This document shows, piece by piece, positions 44,823 through 53,471 of a stretch of DNA of 64,000 nucleotides (its first letter is position 1; each line of letters begins with the position of its first letter). The notes below the pieces were generated by a model. It was not told where the DNA came from. It saw only the letters and a list, made by a program, of their open reading frames with translations, and did not search any database. The position numbers were made by a program, and so were the translations under genes. The DNA comes from Amycolatopsis sp. CA-128772 (GTDB taxonomy: Bacteria; Actinomycetota; Actinomycetes; Mycobacteriales; Pseudonocardiaceae): assembly GCF_002904295.1 (NCBI RefSeq), contig NZ_PPHG01000042.1, positions 38,005 to 102,004 on the forward strand, written 5' to 3'.

Positions 44823-45446
44823 TCACGGCTTGCGGCAGCTGACCGCGGTGACCGTGGCTTTCGGGACGACCTTGCTGTTCTTCGTGCTCATGCTGGTGCG
44901 GTCAATGCGGTACGAGGTGCCGCCCTGGGCGTAGGCGGTTTCGAGGAGCTCGCCGGACGCGTCGCCCGAGATGCCGTAAGTGATGTCGCACTCCCGGAGC
45001 AGGGTGCTCGCGCCGAGCGCGGTGAGCTCGGGCTCGACGACCACGTTTCAGCCCGCCGACCCGAAACACTGCTTGGACTGGATGGCCGGATCCACCGAGT
45101 AGTCCTTCGCCGTGGGCTCGGGCAGCACCGGTTCCGTCGTCGACGGGATGGCGAAGGCGGGGATCGACGGACTGGTGGTGGCGGGCGCGGCGGCGTCACG
45201 CGGCCGGACAGCCCGGTCGGCGGCGATCCACGTGCCGCCCGGTCCGGCGCACGGGGCGTGCTGCGCTTTGTCGAGGCACGGGCCGGCGGTGGCCTTGCCG
45301 AAGGCGAGCGCCAGCACGACGCCGGCCGCAAGGGCGGCCACCACGGCGAGCCCGCCGGCCACCCACGGCCGCTTCCTGCGCCGGGGCGGAGAAGCGGCCG
45401 GCGGGACGTACGGCAGCTGCGGACCCGGTGCCGCCGGAACGGACAT
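44823..45446 (-). pseudogene. Membrane-anchored protein interrupted by an in-frame TGA
   Basis: ATG at 45446 with GGAGG upstream opens a protein with a proline-rich cytoplasmic start, a membrane helix (WVAGGLAVVAALAAGVVLAL) and an external domain. At codon 133 (45048-45050) a TGA stops it right after KQCFGSAG. The same frame then continues NVVVEPELTALGASTLLREC to the end at 44823, with normal codon use. In relatives I recall, CFGSAG is followed by Cys, so TGC to TGA is the simplest explanation. Intact length would be 207 residues. A truncated but partly functional protein, or stop-codon read-through, cannot be excluded. Confidence 0.7.
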
Positions 45447-45787
45447 GGTGACCTCCGTGGTTGTGCACTGCGGTGACAGACGCGGCGGCTGAGCCGGGTG
45501 TTGCGCAGCGACACGAAGGGGCCTCGATCCGGTTCGAGTGGTAACCACGGGCACAGAAGTGGTGGTCGTCACCGAATCGGCTATCGGGCGAGAAGATTTC
45601 TTTCGGCCGAAAGGACGAATGGGAACGCGGAGTGATCACGCAAGCGCTCGCTGTCGCCTTTCGGGTCACAAATGTTGCACGGCCGATCTCCGTGTCACGA
45701 TCTTGGTCTCCGACGGCGTAACGTGCCGTTCCGAATCGACGACTCCCCGGGACCATCGGGGGGCGGGTTCGAGGAGGGAGGCCCTGC
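45447..45787. other. 341-base divergent control region
   Basis: Lies between the interrupted membrane-protein gene and the DUF6221 gene. It is somewhat poorer in GC than neighbouring genes in its middle (around 45580-45700). It ends in GAGGAGGGAGG, a strong ribosome site for the DUF6221 gene. I see no open frame of coding quality and no clear operator. Confidence 0.5.
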
Positions 45788-46180
45788 GTGGACGACCTGA
45801 TCGCATTCCTCGCCGCGCGTGTGGGCGCACGGCAGGCGTTGATCATGCAGGCCGTCAACAAGGCGAAGGCCGGCGAGACGATGAACCGCGGCGAGACGAA
45901 GGTCGCCGTGGAGCAGAAGATCCGCGGGCTCACCGACCTCGAACTCGACGTGGTCAACCAGATGATCAACGAGATCGAGGCGACCCGGCGGATCCTGCTC
46001 GCCCACCGCACCACGGTGTCGGAGAAGGTCCCCGGCTTTCCGCTCTACGGCAGCGAATACTGGTGTGAGACCTGCCACGTGCCGGCCGACGAGGCCGGCT
46101 CCAACTGGTGCCTCACGCTGCGCCTGCTGGCCCTGCCCTACGCCGACCACCCGGAGTACAGCGAGCGCTGGCGGCCCTGA
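45788..46180 (+). CDS. DUF6221-family protein
   Basis: 130 residues: MDDLIAFLAARVGARQALIM start, a helical middle (DLELDVVNQMINEIEATRRI) and a C-terminal part with CETCH and the sequence LLALPYADHPEYSERWRP, the hallmark ending of the DUF6221 family in actinomycetes. Function unknown. The GTG start follows a very strong purine-rich ribosome site. The CETC pair plus a later Cys might bind a metal. Confidence 0.8.
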   Translation: MDDLIAFLAARVGARQALIMQAVNKAKAGETMNRGETKVAVEQKIRGLTDLELDVVNQMINEIEATRRILLAHRTTVSEKVPGFPLYGSEYWCETCHVPADEAGSNWCLTLRLLALPYADHPEYSERWRP

Positions 46181-46216
46181 CGGGAATCCCGTCGCGCGCC
46201 GGGCGTTGCACCCGGC

Positions 46217-47209
46217 GTGAGGTTTTCCGTGCTCGACCGCTCGCCGGTGCGGCGCGGCCGCGGGCCCGCGCAGGCGCTGCGGGACACCGTGACCTTCGCC
46301 GCCGGCCTCGAACGGCTGGGCTACCACCGGTTCTGGGTGTCCGAACACCACGGCGTGCCCGGGATCGCCGGGTCCGCGCCGACCGTACTGGCCGCCGCTG
46401 TCGCCGGGGCGACCACCCGCATCCGCGTCGGGACCGGGGGCGTGATGCTGCCCAACCACCGGCCGCTGGTCGTGGCCGAGCAGTTCGGTGTCCTGGAAGC
46501 GCTTCACCCGGGCCGGATCGACATGGGACTCGGGCGGTCGGTCGGCTTCACCGGCGGGGTGCGGGCCGCGCTGGGGCACGGCAGCGAAGCCGCCGACGAC
46601 TTCGCGGCGCAGGTCCGCGAGCTGCTCGGGTTCTTCACCGGCGACCACGCCTACCCGGGTGTCCACGCCTATCCGGCCGAGGGCCTGCGCGTGCCGCCGT
46701 TCCTGCTGGCCACCGGCTCCGGCGCGGACCTCGCCGCGGAACTCGGGCTACCGCTGGTGATCGCGCCGGTGCGCGGGGAACGGGCGCTCGCCGAAGCCGT
46801 GACGCGCTACCGGGACGGCTTCCGGCCGAGCGAGTGGGCGCGCGAGCCGTATGTCGTGGTGTCGACGGCGATCGCGGTGGCGGACTCGGCGGCGGCCGCG
46901 CGGCGCCTGCTCGTCTCCGAAGCCTGGGCGACGGTCCACTCGCGATCGCACGGCGTCTTCCCGCCCCTGGACCCGCCCGGCGACATCCTCGCCGGGCCGA
47001 TGACCGAGCGCGAACGCCGGCGGCTCGACGAGACGCTCGACGGCCAGATCGCCGGCACGCCGGCTGAGGTGGCGGACCGGCTGGGGGCGCTCGTCGCGGC
47101 CGCCGGTGCCGACGAAGTCCTGGCGACGACCGCCGCCCACGACCAATCCGCGCGTTTCGATTCTTTCGCCGCGCTCGCCGAACTGACCGATCTTCGCTCG
47201 TTCGTGTGA
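46217..47209 (+). CDS. Luciferase-like (LLM class) flavin-dependent oxidoreductase
   Basis: 330 residues, TIM-barrel monooxygenase type. MRFSVLDRSPVRRGRGPAQA start, GYHRFWVSEHHGVPGIAGSA (the conserved EHH), RVGTGGVMLPNHRPLVVAEQ and HPGRIDMGLGRSVGF are standard for this family, which uses reduced FMN or F420. F420 use is common in this group of bacteria, but the sequence does not decide. GTG start 36 bases after the DUF6221 gene. Substrate unknown. Confidence 0.9.
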   Translation: MRFSVLDRSPVRRGRGPAQALRDTVTFAAGLERLGYHRFWVSEHHGVPGIAGSAPTVLAAAVAGATTRIRVGTGGVMLPNHRPLVVAEQFGVLEALHPGRIDMGLGRSVGFTGGVRAALGHGSEAADDFAAQVRELLGFFTGDHAYPGVHAYPAEGLRVPPFLLATGSGADLAAELGLPLVIAPVRGERALAEAVTRYRDGFRPSEWAREPYVVVSTAIAVADSAAAARRLLVSEAWATVHSRSHGVFPPLDPPGDILAGPMTERERRRLDETLDGQIAGTPAEVADRLGALVAAAGADEVLATTAAHDQSARFDSFAALAELTDLRSFV

Positions 47210-47351
47210 GCTGATTTCCCGATGCCCGGACAACGCGTCGGAGAATTACCGTTCGCGTGTTTCCGCGCCCGGGCGGTAGGCTTTTCCCGTGACTGCCGGG
47301 TCGGCCTCGAGCCGTGAGCAGACGGGGTACCCGGCTGTGCCGTGACCTCCG

Positions 47352-47421
47352 GGCGGCCCCGTGGGCCGCCGCCTCCTCGCACGTATCGCCCTGATCGGGA
47401 CGTGCGCGGGAAGGAGGTGAT
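47352..47421 (+). promoter_or_regulatory. Structured leader and perfect Shine-Dalgarno of the S1-domain gene
   Basis: GGCGGCCC and GGGCCGCC (47352-47359, 47363-47370) give a perfect eight-pair hairpin with a three-base loop. GCACGT and ACGTGC (47379-47384, 47400-47405) give a second stem. They are followed by AAGGAGGTGAT (47411-47421), a full complement of the 16S rRNA 3' end, five bases... before the ATG. TAGGCT at 47277-47282 could be the -10 box, giving a leader of about 135 bases. An attenuator or self-regulated leader is possible. Confidence 0.5.
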
Positions 47422-47425
47422 TCGC

Positions 47426-47644
47426 ATGACCCCGTGGCAGGAGTTCGTAGCGGCCCACGCCGAGGGCGGCGTCCTCGACGGCGTCGTGGCCCGGGTGCTG
47501 CCGTTCGGCGCGTTCGTCGAAGTCGCGGACGGCGTCCACGGCTTTCTGGTGAGCGACGAGGTGCCGCCGGCCGGGACGCGGCTGCCGGTCCGCATCGAGC
47601 AGATCGACGTGGAACAGCGCCGGTGCAGCCTGGTGAAGGCGTGA
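47426..47644 (+). CDS. Small single-domain S1 RNA-binding protein
   Basis: 72 residues, essentially one S1 domain: GGVLDGVVARVLPFGAFVEV, GVHGFLVSDEV, GTRLPVRIEQIDVEQRRCSL. It should bind RNA through the OB fold. ATG at 47426 is set by the strongest ribosome site in the window, AAGGAGGTGAT at 47411. Longer in-frame starts lie in the structured leader and are unlikely. Stand-alone S1 proteins may act in translation or RNA turnover; the exact role is open. Confidence 0.85.
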   Translation: MTPWQEFVAAHAEGGVLDGVVARVLPFGAFVEVADGVHGFLVSDEVPPAGTRLPVRIEQIDVEQRRCSLVKA

Positions 47645-47649
47645 TGTGA

Positions 47650-47685
47650 GCTCGGGTGGGGCAGGGCGCCCTGCCTCACCCGAGC
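47650..47685. terminator. Strong hairpin between convergent S1 and maleylpyruvate-isomerase-like genes
   Basis: Two 18-base arms (GCTCGGGTG... and ...CACCCGAGC) with one mismatch and no loop spacer, centred on GGCGCC. It begins six bases after the S1 stop and covers the last codons of the opposite gene, so it can end transcripts from both sides. No U-run, as usual for this GC level. Confidence 0.7.
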
Positions 47686-48332
47686 ACGAACGGCAGCCGC
47701 GCGACCAGATCGCCCAGCTCCGCCGTCTCCGCCTCCGTCGGCGCGCGCCGGCCCGTCGCCACCAGCAGGACGTCGGTGTCCGAGAAGGACGCAGGGAACG
47801 CCGTCCCGGCGATCTTCTCGAGCATCACCCGCGTCCGGGCCAGGCCCTCGGCGGGCGGCCCGGCGGCCGACGGCAGGTGGGTGACCAGGTCCAGGTGGTG
47901 CAGCGTCCACTCCAGCACGTACGCCGAGAGGTAGTCACCCGCCGTCAGGACCATCCCCTGCGTCGACACCCGCATGCCCGGGTCGGCCAGGTCGGCCGCG
48001 CGGCCCGCCGCCGCGCCGACGTCGTCGAGGTGGAACTTCAAAAGCGCCGGGTCCTCGTACGCCGCCGCGAGGCGGACGATCAGGGCCGAGAGCGGGTCGT
48101 CGCCCGAAGGTGGCTCGGAAGCCACCGCCCAGTACGTGACCGCGTCGTGCGTGACCGCCGAAGGAGCCGGCGTCGCCAGGGTGATCAGCACGTCCTGCGC
48201 GTCGATCACCAGGTGGCACACCAGGTCCCGGACCAGCCAGCCCCGGCAGCCCGACGGCTTCGCGAACGCCGCGTCGGGAACTGCGGCGACCGCGAGGCGC
48301 AACGCCGCCCACGTGTGCGAGAAGAGATCCAC
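47676..48332 (-). CDS. Mycothiol-dependent maleylpyruvate isomerase-like (DinB-fold) protein
   Basis: 218 residues. Four-helix DinB/MDMPI fold with metal-binding His/Asp positions: the WLVRDLVCHLVIDAQDVLI block and YVLEWTLHHLDLVTHLP. Proteins of this type use mycothiol or another thiol and are numerous in mycothiol-making actinomycetes; most have unknown substrates. GTG start at 48332. Alone on its transcript, ending within the terminator hairpin. Confidence 0.85.
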   Translation of the reverse strand: MDLFSHTWAALRLAVAAVPDAAFAKPSGCRGWLVRDLVCHLVIDAQDVLITLATPAPSAVTHDAVTYWAVASEPPSGDDPLSALIVRLAAAYEDPALLKFHLDDVGAAAGRAADLADPGMRVSTQGMVLTAGDYLSAYVLEWTLHHLDLVTHLPSAAGPPAEGLARTRVMLEKIAGTAFPASFSDTDVLLVATGRRAPTEAETAELGDLVARLPFVLG

Positions 48333-48351
48333 GGGCGCGAAGCTAGCAGGA

Positions 48352-49905
48352 TCACAGCCGCAGTTGCAGCTCCGTCAACACGCGCTGCGCGGGGTCGTCG
48401 AAGTCCACGCCGGACATCTCGGCCGCGCGCCGGACGCGGTAGCGGACCGTGTTCGGGTGGATGTTCAGCACCCGGGCCGCCGCGCGGACGTCGCCGAACG
48501 CGTTCAGCCAGGCCAGGACCGCCGGCACCAGGATCCCGCCGTGCCCGGCGTCGTGCTCGGCCAGCGCCGTCAGCCGCGGGTCGCGGATCCGCGGCTGGTC
48601 ACCCAGGTAGGCCAGCACCTCCGAGAGCAGCACCTCGGCGCGGACGTCGGCCAGCGAAGCGACGTCGGCGGCCCAGCGCCCGCGCGTCATCGCGGCCAGG
48701 ACGCGGTCGGCGTCGCCGCGGGAGGCGGCCGCGTCCGACAGCCGGGGGACGACGCCGCCGAGGGCCGCGCGGACCGGGACGTCCAGGTGCCGCCGGGCCG
48801 TGCCGGCGATCTCGCGCGCCAGCGCCAGCACGGCCGCGTCGGAGTGTTCGGGCAGGTCCGGCAGCAGCGCGTAGACGCGGCCGCCGATCACGCTCACCAG
48901 CGCGCTGCGGCGGTAGGCCGCGGTGTGCACGGCGATCAGGTGGACGAGCTCGGCGCGCCGTAGCTGCCGGTTGTCCGACCGGGCCAGGGCGAAGGCGAGC
49001 ACCTGCGCCGGGCGCGCCGGGTCGGCGCCGATGTCGTCGGCGACGGATTCCGCGTCCAGGCGCCCTTCCAGCAGGCTGGCCAGGAGGTCCTCGCGCAGCC
49101 GCAGCTCCGGGCTCGGCAGCGTGCGCGCCCGGATCAGCTGGGGGGCCAGGGTGCGGCTCGCGCCGAGCAGGGCCGTCTCGGCGCGTTCGGTGAGCGGCTG
49201 GGCGCCCTCCTGGACCCAGATCGTGCCGAGCGGCTGGTTGCCCGCGTGGATGCCCGCCGCGATGCGACGGCGGATGCCCAGCTCGGGCCGCTCGTCGATC
49301 CGCACGATCCCTTCACCGGCGCGGAGCCGCTGGTAGACGCCCCATTCGCGGAGCATCGCGAGGTAGCGCTCCGGGCCTTCGCGGCCGAGGATCGACAGCC
49401 GCCGCAGCTCGTCGACCTCGTCGCCGGCCCGCGAGTACGCGAGTACGCGGTTCGCCGTGTCCTCGATGCTGACCAGGCCGCCGGTGAGCGTCGCGATCGT
49501 CTGCGCCAGGGCGAACAGGTCGCCGAGCACCTCGCCGCTGGCCGCTTCCCCGCCCGCGCGCCCCGCCTCGACGACCCCGCGGGCCAGCGCCTCCACCTGC
49601 TCCCAGCGGGCCTCGGCGCCGACCGTCAGCAGGGCGACGCCCGCGTCGGCGGCGACGTCGGCGCCGGTCGCGCCCTTGACCGCCACCGCGGCCGCGCCGC
49701 CGCGCCCGGCCGCCCGGATCGCCGGCGCCGCCGCCCGGCCGCGGGCGCCGATCACCAGCACCAGGTCGCCGGGGGACGCCTCCAGCGGGTCCTCGGGGTC
49801 GAGGATCACGACGTCGGTGACGTCGACGCCGAGGCCGTGCGGGGCCACGACGACCTCGACGAGCGGCTCGCCCAGCGTCGCCAGGACATGGCGTAGCGAG
49901 GTCAT
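48352..49905 (-). CDS. PucR-family regulator of proline catabolism (PruC-like)
   Basis: 517 residues. N-terminal sensory region (GVDVTDVVILDPEDPLEASP), a central GGDEF-like CdaR segment, and a C-terminal helix-turn-helix in RAAARVLNIHPNTVRYRVRR. It is divergent from the P5C dehydrogenase-proline dehydrogenase pair, the arrangement in which PruC activates the proline genes in mycobacteria and streptomycetes. I start at ATG 49905; a TTG two codons earlier is less likely. Confidence 0.88.
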   Translation of the reverse strand: MTSLRHVLATLGEPLVEVVVAPHGLGVDVTDVVILDPEDPLEASPGDLVLVIGARGRAAAPAIRAAGRGGAAAVAVKGATGADVAADAGVALLTVGAEARWEQVEALARGVVEAGRAGGEAASGEVLGDLFALAQTIATLTGGLVSIEDTANRVLAYSRAGDEVDELRRLSILGREGPERYLAMLREWGVYQRLRAGEGIVRIDERPELGIRRRIAAGIHAGNQPLGTIWVQEGAQPLTERAETALLGASRTLAPQLIRARTLPSPELRLREDLLASLLEGRLDAESVADDIGADPARPAQVLAFALARSDNRQLRRAELVHLIAVHTAAYRRSALVSVIGGRVYALLPDLPEHSDAAVLALAREIAGTARRHLDVPVRAALGGVVPRLSDAAASRGDADRVLAAMTRGRWAADVASLADVRAEVLLSEVLAYLGDQPRIRDPRLTALAEHDAGHGGILVPAVLAWLNAFGDVRAAARVLNIHPNTVRYRVRRAAEMSGVDFDDPAQRVLTELQLRL

Positions 49906-49953
49906 TCTCAAGCTATCCGATCGAACAAGACCACACGGGCGATATTAGCCGTT

Positions 49954-49978
49954 CGGACAAGTCTTCGGCACGTGTCCG
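49954..49978. promoter_or_regulatory. Inverted repeat in the proline-gene control region
   Basis: CGGACA and TGTCCG are perfect six-base arms 13 bases apart, in the 117-base gap between the PucR-type gene and P5C dehydrogenase. The spacing places the half-sites about two helical turns apart, which suits a dimeric activator. Candidate PruC site; no direct evidence. Confidence 0.4.
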
Positions 49979-50022
49979 GAGTTACCGTTCGGGGCATCCG
50001 GACCGAAAGCCGAGGAGCCGCC

Positions 50023-51651
50023 GTGGACGCCGTGACCCAGACCCCCGCCCCGACGAACGAGCCGGTGCTGACCTACGCACCGGGCAGCGCCGAGCGCGCG
50101 GAACTCGAGGGCGCGCTCCAGCGGCTGGGCCAGGCGGAACCGGTCGACCTGACCGTCACCATCGGCGGCGAGCAGCGCCCCGGCGGCGGCGAGAAGATCG
50201 ACGTCGTCCAGCCGCACAACCACAAGCACGTCCTCGGCACCATCCACAGCGCCACCCAGCAGGACGCGACGGACGCCATCGCGGCCGCCGCGAAGGCCGC
50301 GCCGGAGTGGCGCGCGCTGTCCTACGACGACCGCGCCGCGATCCTGCTGCGCGCCGCCGACCTGCTCACCGGCAAGTGGCGCGCCACGCTCAACGCCGCC
50401 ACCATGCTCGGGCAGTCCAAGACCGCGACCCAGGCCGAGATCGACTCCGCCTGCGAGCTCGCCGACTTCTGGCGCTTCAACGTCGAGTTCGGCCGCCGCA
50501 TCCTCGCCGAGCAGCCGATCAGCTCGCCGGGCGTGTGGAACCGGATGGAGCACCGCCCGCTCGAAGGCTTCGTCTACGCGATCACGCCGTTCAACTTCAC
50601 CGCGATCGCCGGCAACCTGCCGACCGCGCCCGCGCTGATGGGCAACACCGTGCTGTGGAAGCCGTCGCCGACGCAGTCGTTCTCCGCGCACCTGACCATG
50701 CGGCTGCTCGAAGAGGCCGGCCTGCCGCCGGGCGTGATCAACCTGCTGCCCGGCGACGGCAAGGCCGTCTCCGAGGTCGCCCTGACCCACCGCGACCTGG
50801 CCGGCATCCACTTCACCGGCTCGACCGCGACCTTCCAGCACCTCTGGGGCACGGTCGGCGCGAACATCGCGGGCTACCGCGGCTACCCGCGCCTGGTCGG
50901 CGAGACCGGCGGCAAGGACTTCGTGCTCGCGCACGCCTCCGCCGACGTCGACGTCCTGCGCACCGCCCTGGTCCGCGGCGCCTTCGAGTACCAGGGCCAG
51001 AAGTGCTCCGCCGCTTCGCGCGCGTACATCCCGCGCAGCGTCTGGAACGAGCTGAAGGACGGCCTGGTCGCCGAGACCGAGGCCCTCTCCTACGGCGACG
51101 TCACCGACCTGTCGCACTTCGGCGGCGCGGTCATCGACCGGCGCGCGTTCACCAAGCACGCCGACCTGTTCGACCGCGTGAAGAACGACGCCTCGGTCGA
51201 GGTCCTCACCGGCGGCACCGCCGACGACAGCGTCGGCTACTTCGTGCAGCCGACGATCCTCGTCTCGGACAACCCGAAGCACGAGATCTTCTCGACCGAG
51301 TACTTCGGCCCGATCCTGTCGGTGCACGTCTACGAGGACGGTGGCTTCGACGACGTCCTGAAGCTGATCGACTCCTCCGCCGCGTACGCGCTGACCGGCG
51401 CGGTGATCGCCAACGACCGCACCGCCGTGGCGAAGGCGGCCGACGCGCTGAAGTTCTCCGCGGGCAACTTCTACGTCAACGACAAGCCGACCGGCGCGGT
51501 CGTCGGCCAGCAGCCGTTCGGCGGCGCGCGGGCCTCGGGCACCAACGACAAGGCCGGCTCGATCTTCAACCTGCTCCGCTGGACGAGCCCCCGCTCGGTC
51601 AAGGAGACGTTCGTGCCGCCGACCAGCGTGCGTTACCCGCACCAGGGCTGA
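50023..51651 (+). CDS. pruA: 1-pyrroline-5-carboxylate dehydrogenase
   Basis: 542 residues. It oxidises glutamate semialdehyde, in equilibrium with P5C, to glutamate with NAD. The ALDH features are ITPFNFTAIAGNLPTAPAL, HFTGSTATFQHLW, VGETGGKDFVLAH with the Glu, the catalytic Cys in FEYQGQKCSAASRAYIP, and STEYFGPILSVHVY. Length and sequence fit the long P5CDH group of actinomycetes. GTG at 50023 follows CGAGGAG; the open frame from 49972 has no such site. Next gene is proline dehydrogenase, 26 bases on. Confidence 0.96.
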   Translation: MDAVTQTPAPTNEPVLTYAPGSAERAELEGALQRLGQAEPVDLTVTIGGEQRPGGGEKIDVVQPHNHKHVLGTIHSATQQDATDAIAAAAKAAPEWRALSYDDRAAILLRAADLLTGKWRATLNAATMLGQSKTATQAEIDSACELADFWRFNVEFGRRILAEQPISSPGVWNRMEHRPLEGFVYAITPFNFTAIAGNLPTAPALMGNTVLWKPSPTQSFSAHLTMRLLEEAGLPPGVINLLPGDGKAVSEVALTHRDLAGIHFTGSTATFQHLWGTVGANIAGYRGYPRLVGETGGKDFVLAHASADVDVLRTALVRGAFEYQGQKCSAASRAYIPRSVWNELKDGLVAETEALSYGDVTDLSHFGGAVIDRRAFTKHADLFDRVKNDASVEVLTGGTADDSVGYFVQPTILVSDNPKHEIFSTEYFGPILSVHVYEDGGFDDVLKLIDSSAAYALTGAVIANDRTAVAKAADALKFSAGNFYVNDKPTGAVVGQQPFGGARASGTNDKAGSIFNLLRWTSPRSVKETFVPPTSVRYPHQG

Positions 51652-51677
51652 GCTCTCTCAAGACTGGAGGACCGACC

Positions 51678-52607
51678 ATGTTGCGTGCCCCGCTGCTCGC
51701 CGCCGCCCGGTCGAAGGGCATCCGGCGGCTCGTCGAAGCCGTGCCCGCCACGCGATCCGTGGTGCGCCGGTTCGTCGCCGGGTCCGAGACCGCCGACGCC
51801 GTCCGGGTGGCCAGGGAACTGGCCGCGGACGGCCGCCGGATCACCCTCGACCACCTGGGCGAGGACACCACCGACGCCGCGCAGGCGGCGGCGACCGTCG
51901 CGGCCTACGAAGCCGTGCTGTCGGCGCTGGCCGCGGAGGGCCTGGCCGAGGGCACGGACGTCTCGGTGAAGCTGTCGGCGGTCGGGCAGTTCCTGCCGGC
52001 GGACGGCGAGGACGTCGCCTTGGAGAACGCGCGGAAGATCTGCGCGGCGGCCGAGGCGGTCGGTGCCACCGTGACCCTCGACATGGAGGACCACACGACC
52101 ACGGACTCGACGCTCGGCATCCTGCGCGAGCTGCGCGGCGAGTACCCGTGGGTCGGCGCGGTGCTGCAGGCCTACCTGCGGCGCACCGAGCAGGACTGCC
52201 GGGAGCTGTCCGGGCCCGGGTCCCGGGTGCGGCTGTGCAAGGGCGCCTACGCCGAGCCCGAGTCGGTTGCCTTCGCGGACAAGGCCGAGGTGGACAAGTC
52301 CTACGTCCGCTGCCTGCGCGTCCTGATGGCCGGCCAGGGCTACCCGATGGTGGCCTCGCACGACCCGCGGATGATCGCGATCGCGGCCACGCTGGCCGAG
52401 GAGAACGGCCGCAAGGACGACGACCACGAGTTCCAGATGCTCTACGGCATCCGGCCGGAGGAGCAGCAGCGGATCGCCGCGTCCGGCGCCCGGATGCGCG
52501 TCTACGTGCCCTACGGCGACGAGTGGTACGGCTACTTCATGCGGCGGCTGGCCGAGCGCCCGGCGAACCTGGCGTTCTTCCTGCGCGGGCTCGCGACGCG
52601 CTCCTGA
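51678..52607 (+). CDS. pruB: Proline dehydrogenase
   Basis: 309 residues, the monofunctional short form. It oxidises proline to P5C with FAD as part of growth on proline as carbon and nitrogen source. TIM-barrel motifs: VSVKLSAVGQFLP, TVTLDMEDHTTTD, AVLQAYLRRTEQDC, RVRLCKGAYAEPESVAF, and the C-terminal DHEFQMLYGIR and RVYVPYGDEWYGYFMRRLAE that bind proline. ATG follows CTGGAGG at good distance. A strong terminator hairpin follows three bases after the stop. Confidence 0.96.
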   Translation: MLRAPLLAAARSKGIRRLVEAVPATRSVVRRFVAGSETADAVRVARELAADGRRITLDHLGEDTTDAAQAAATVAAYEAVLSALAAEGLAEGTDVSVKLSAVGQFLPADGEDVALENARKICAAAEAVGATVTLDMEDHTTTDSTLGILRELRGEYPWVGAVLQAYLRRTEQDCRELSGPGSRVRLCKGAYAEPESVAFADKAEVDKSYVRCLRVLMAGQGYPMVASHDPRMIAIAATLAEENGRKDDDHEFQMLYGIRPEEQQRIAASGARMRVYVPYGDEWYGYFMRRLAERPANLAFFLRGLATRS

Positions 52608-52610
52608 CGA

Positions 52611-52656
52611 CACGCCGAAGGCCGCTCCGGAAACTCCCGGGGCGGCCTTCGGCGTG
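52611..52656. terminator. Two-way terminator between proline dehydrogenase and thioredoxin genes
   Basis: CACGCCGAAGGCCGC pairs perfectly with GCGGCCTTCGGCGTG, a 15-pair stem with a loop of about 16 bases containing CTCCGGAAACTCCCGG. It begins three bases after the proline dehydrogenase stop and ends ten bases before the thioredoxin stop, so it can serve both convergent genes. Confidence 0.85.
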
Positions 52657-52665
52657 TGGTGGTGG

Positions 52666-53037
52666 TCAGGCCTGTTCGGCCTCGGCTTCGGCGGCCTTGC
52701 GCTTGACCTCGTCCATGTCGACGTCGCGGGCCTGCTTGATGAGGTCTTCGAGCGCGGCTTCGGGCAGCGCGCCCGGCTGGGCGTAGATCAGGGTCTTGTC
52801 CCGGATGATGGCCAGCGTCGGGATCGAGCGGACGTCGAAGGCGGCCGCGAGCTGCTGCTGCGCTTCGGTGTCGACGCTCGCGAAGACGATGTCTTCGTGC
52901 TTCTCGGACGACTTCTCGTAGACCGGCGCGAACTGGCGGCACGGCCCGCACCAGCTCGCCCAGAAGTCGATCAGGACGAACTCGTTGTCGGTTACCGTCT
53001 GGTCGAAGTTCTCGGCGGTCAGCTCAACGGTGCTCAT
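52666..53037 (-). CDS. trxA: Thioredoxin
   Basis: 123 residues. Active site WCGPC (Cys about 30 and 33) in FVLIDFWASWCGPCRQF, the cis-Pro of VRSIPTLAI, and a C-terminal helix longer than in E. coli TrxA ending in a Glu/Ala-rich tail (KRKAAEAEAEQA). It reduces protein disulfides and supplies reductases such as MsrB. ATG at 53035-53037. It is the only thioredoxin here and no thioredoxin reductase is adjacent, so it may be a secondary one. Confidence 0.93.
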   Translation of the reverse strand: MSTVELTAENFDQTVTDNEFVLIDFWASWCGPCRQFAPVYEKSSEKHEDIVFASVDTEAQQQLAAAFDVRSIPTLAIIRDKTLIYAQPGALPEAALEDLIKQARDVDMDEVKRKAAEAEAEQA

Positions 53038-53123
53038 GCCCTGGTCAACGAACCGGGCCCGGCGGGAATTCCCGGGGCCGGGGTAGCGTCTGCACCGACC
53101 GCACCTGCGAAGAGGAGGACCTG

Positions 53124-53366
53124 ATGGCCGACGGCGAGATCCTGGGCCGGATCGACGAGCTGATCGCGGAGGAGCACGAGCTCCGGTCGCGCTCGGTCGG
53201 CGTGGGGCTGAGCGGCGGCGACAAGGACCGCCTCACCGCGGTCGAGCAGCAGCTCGACCAGTGCTGGGACCTGCTGCGCCAGCGGCGCGCCAAGACCGAG
53301 TTCCACGAGAACCCGGACGAGGCCGAGGCCCGCCCGGTGTCCGAGGTGGAGTCCTACCGCCAGTAG
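53124..53366 (+). CDS. DUF2630 protein
   Basis: 80 residues, all helical: GEILGRIDELIAEEHELRSR, DKDRLTAVEQQLDQCWDLLR, QRRAKTEFHENPDEAEARPV and a SEVESYRQ end, matching the actinobacterial DUF2630 family of unknown role. A strong AGGAGG ribosome site precedes the ATG. Divergent from the thioredoxin gene with 86 bases between them. Confidence 0.9.
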   Translation: MADGEILGRIDELIAEEHELRSRSVGVGLSGGDKDRLTAVEQQLDQCWDLLRQRRAKTEFHENPDEAEARPVSEVESYRQ

Positions 53367-53471
53367 GTCCGGAAAAAAGTTCCGGCGGCGATGTCGAAAC
53401 GCCGGAACCGGCTCCGTCCCCGAGGTGCGAGCGGCCAGAATGGGTCGCCCACCCACCTAGGGAGTACCACG

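Noticed and set aside
45048..45050. Selenocysteine codon as the main reading of the TGA
   Set aside because: No recognisable SECIS hairpin just after the codon and no Sec genes in the window; kept only as a minor alternative to a nonsense mutation.
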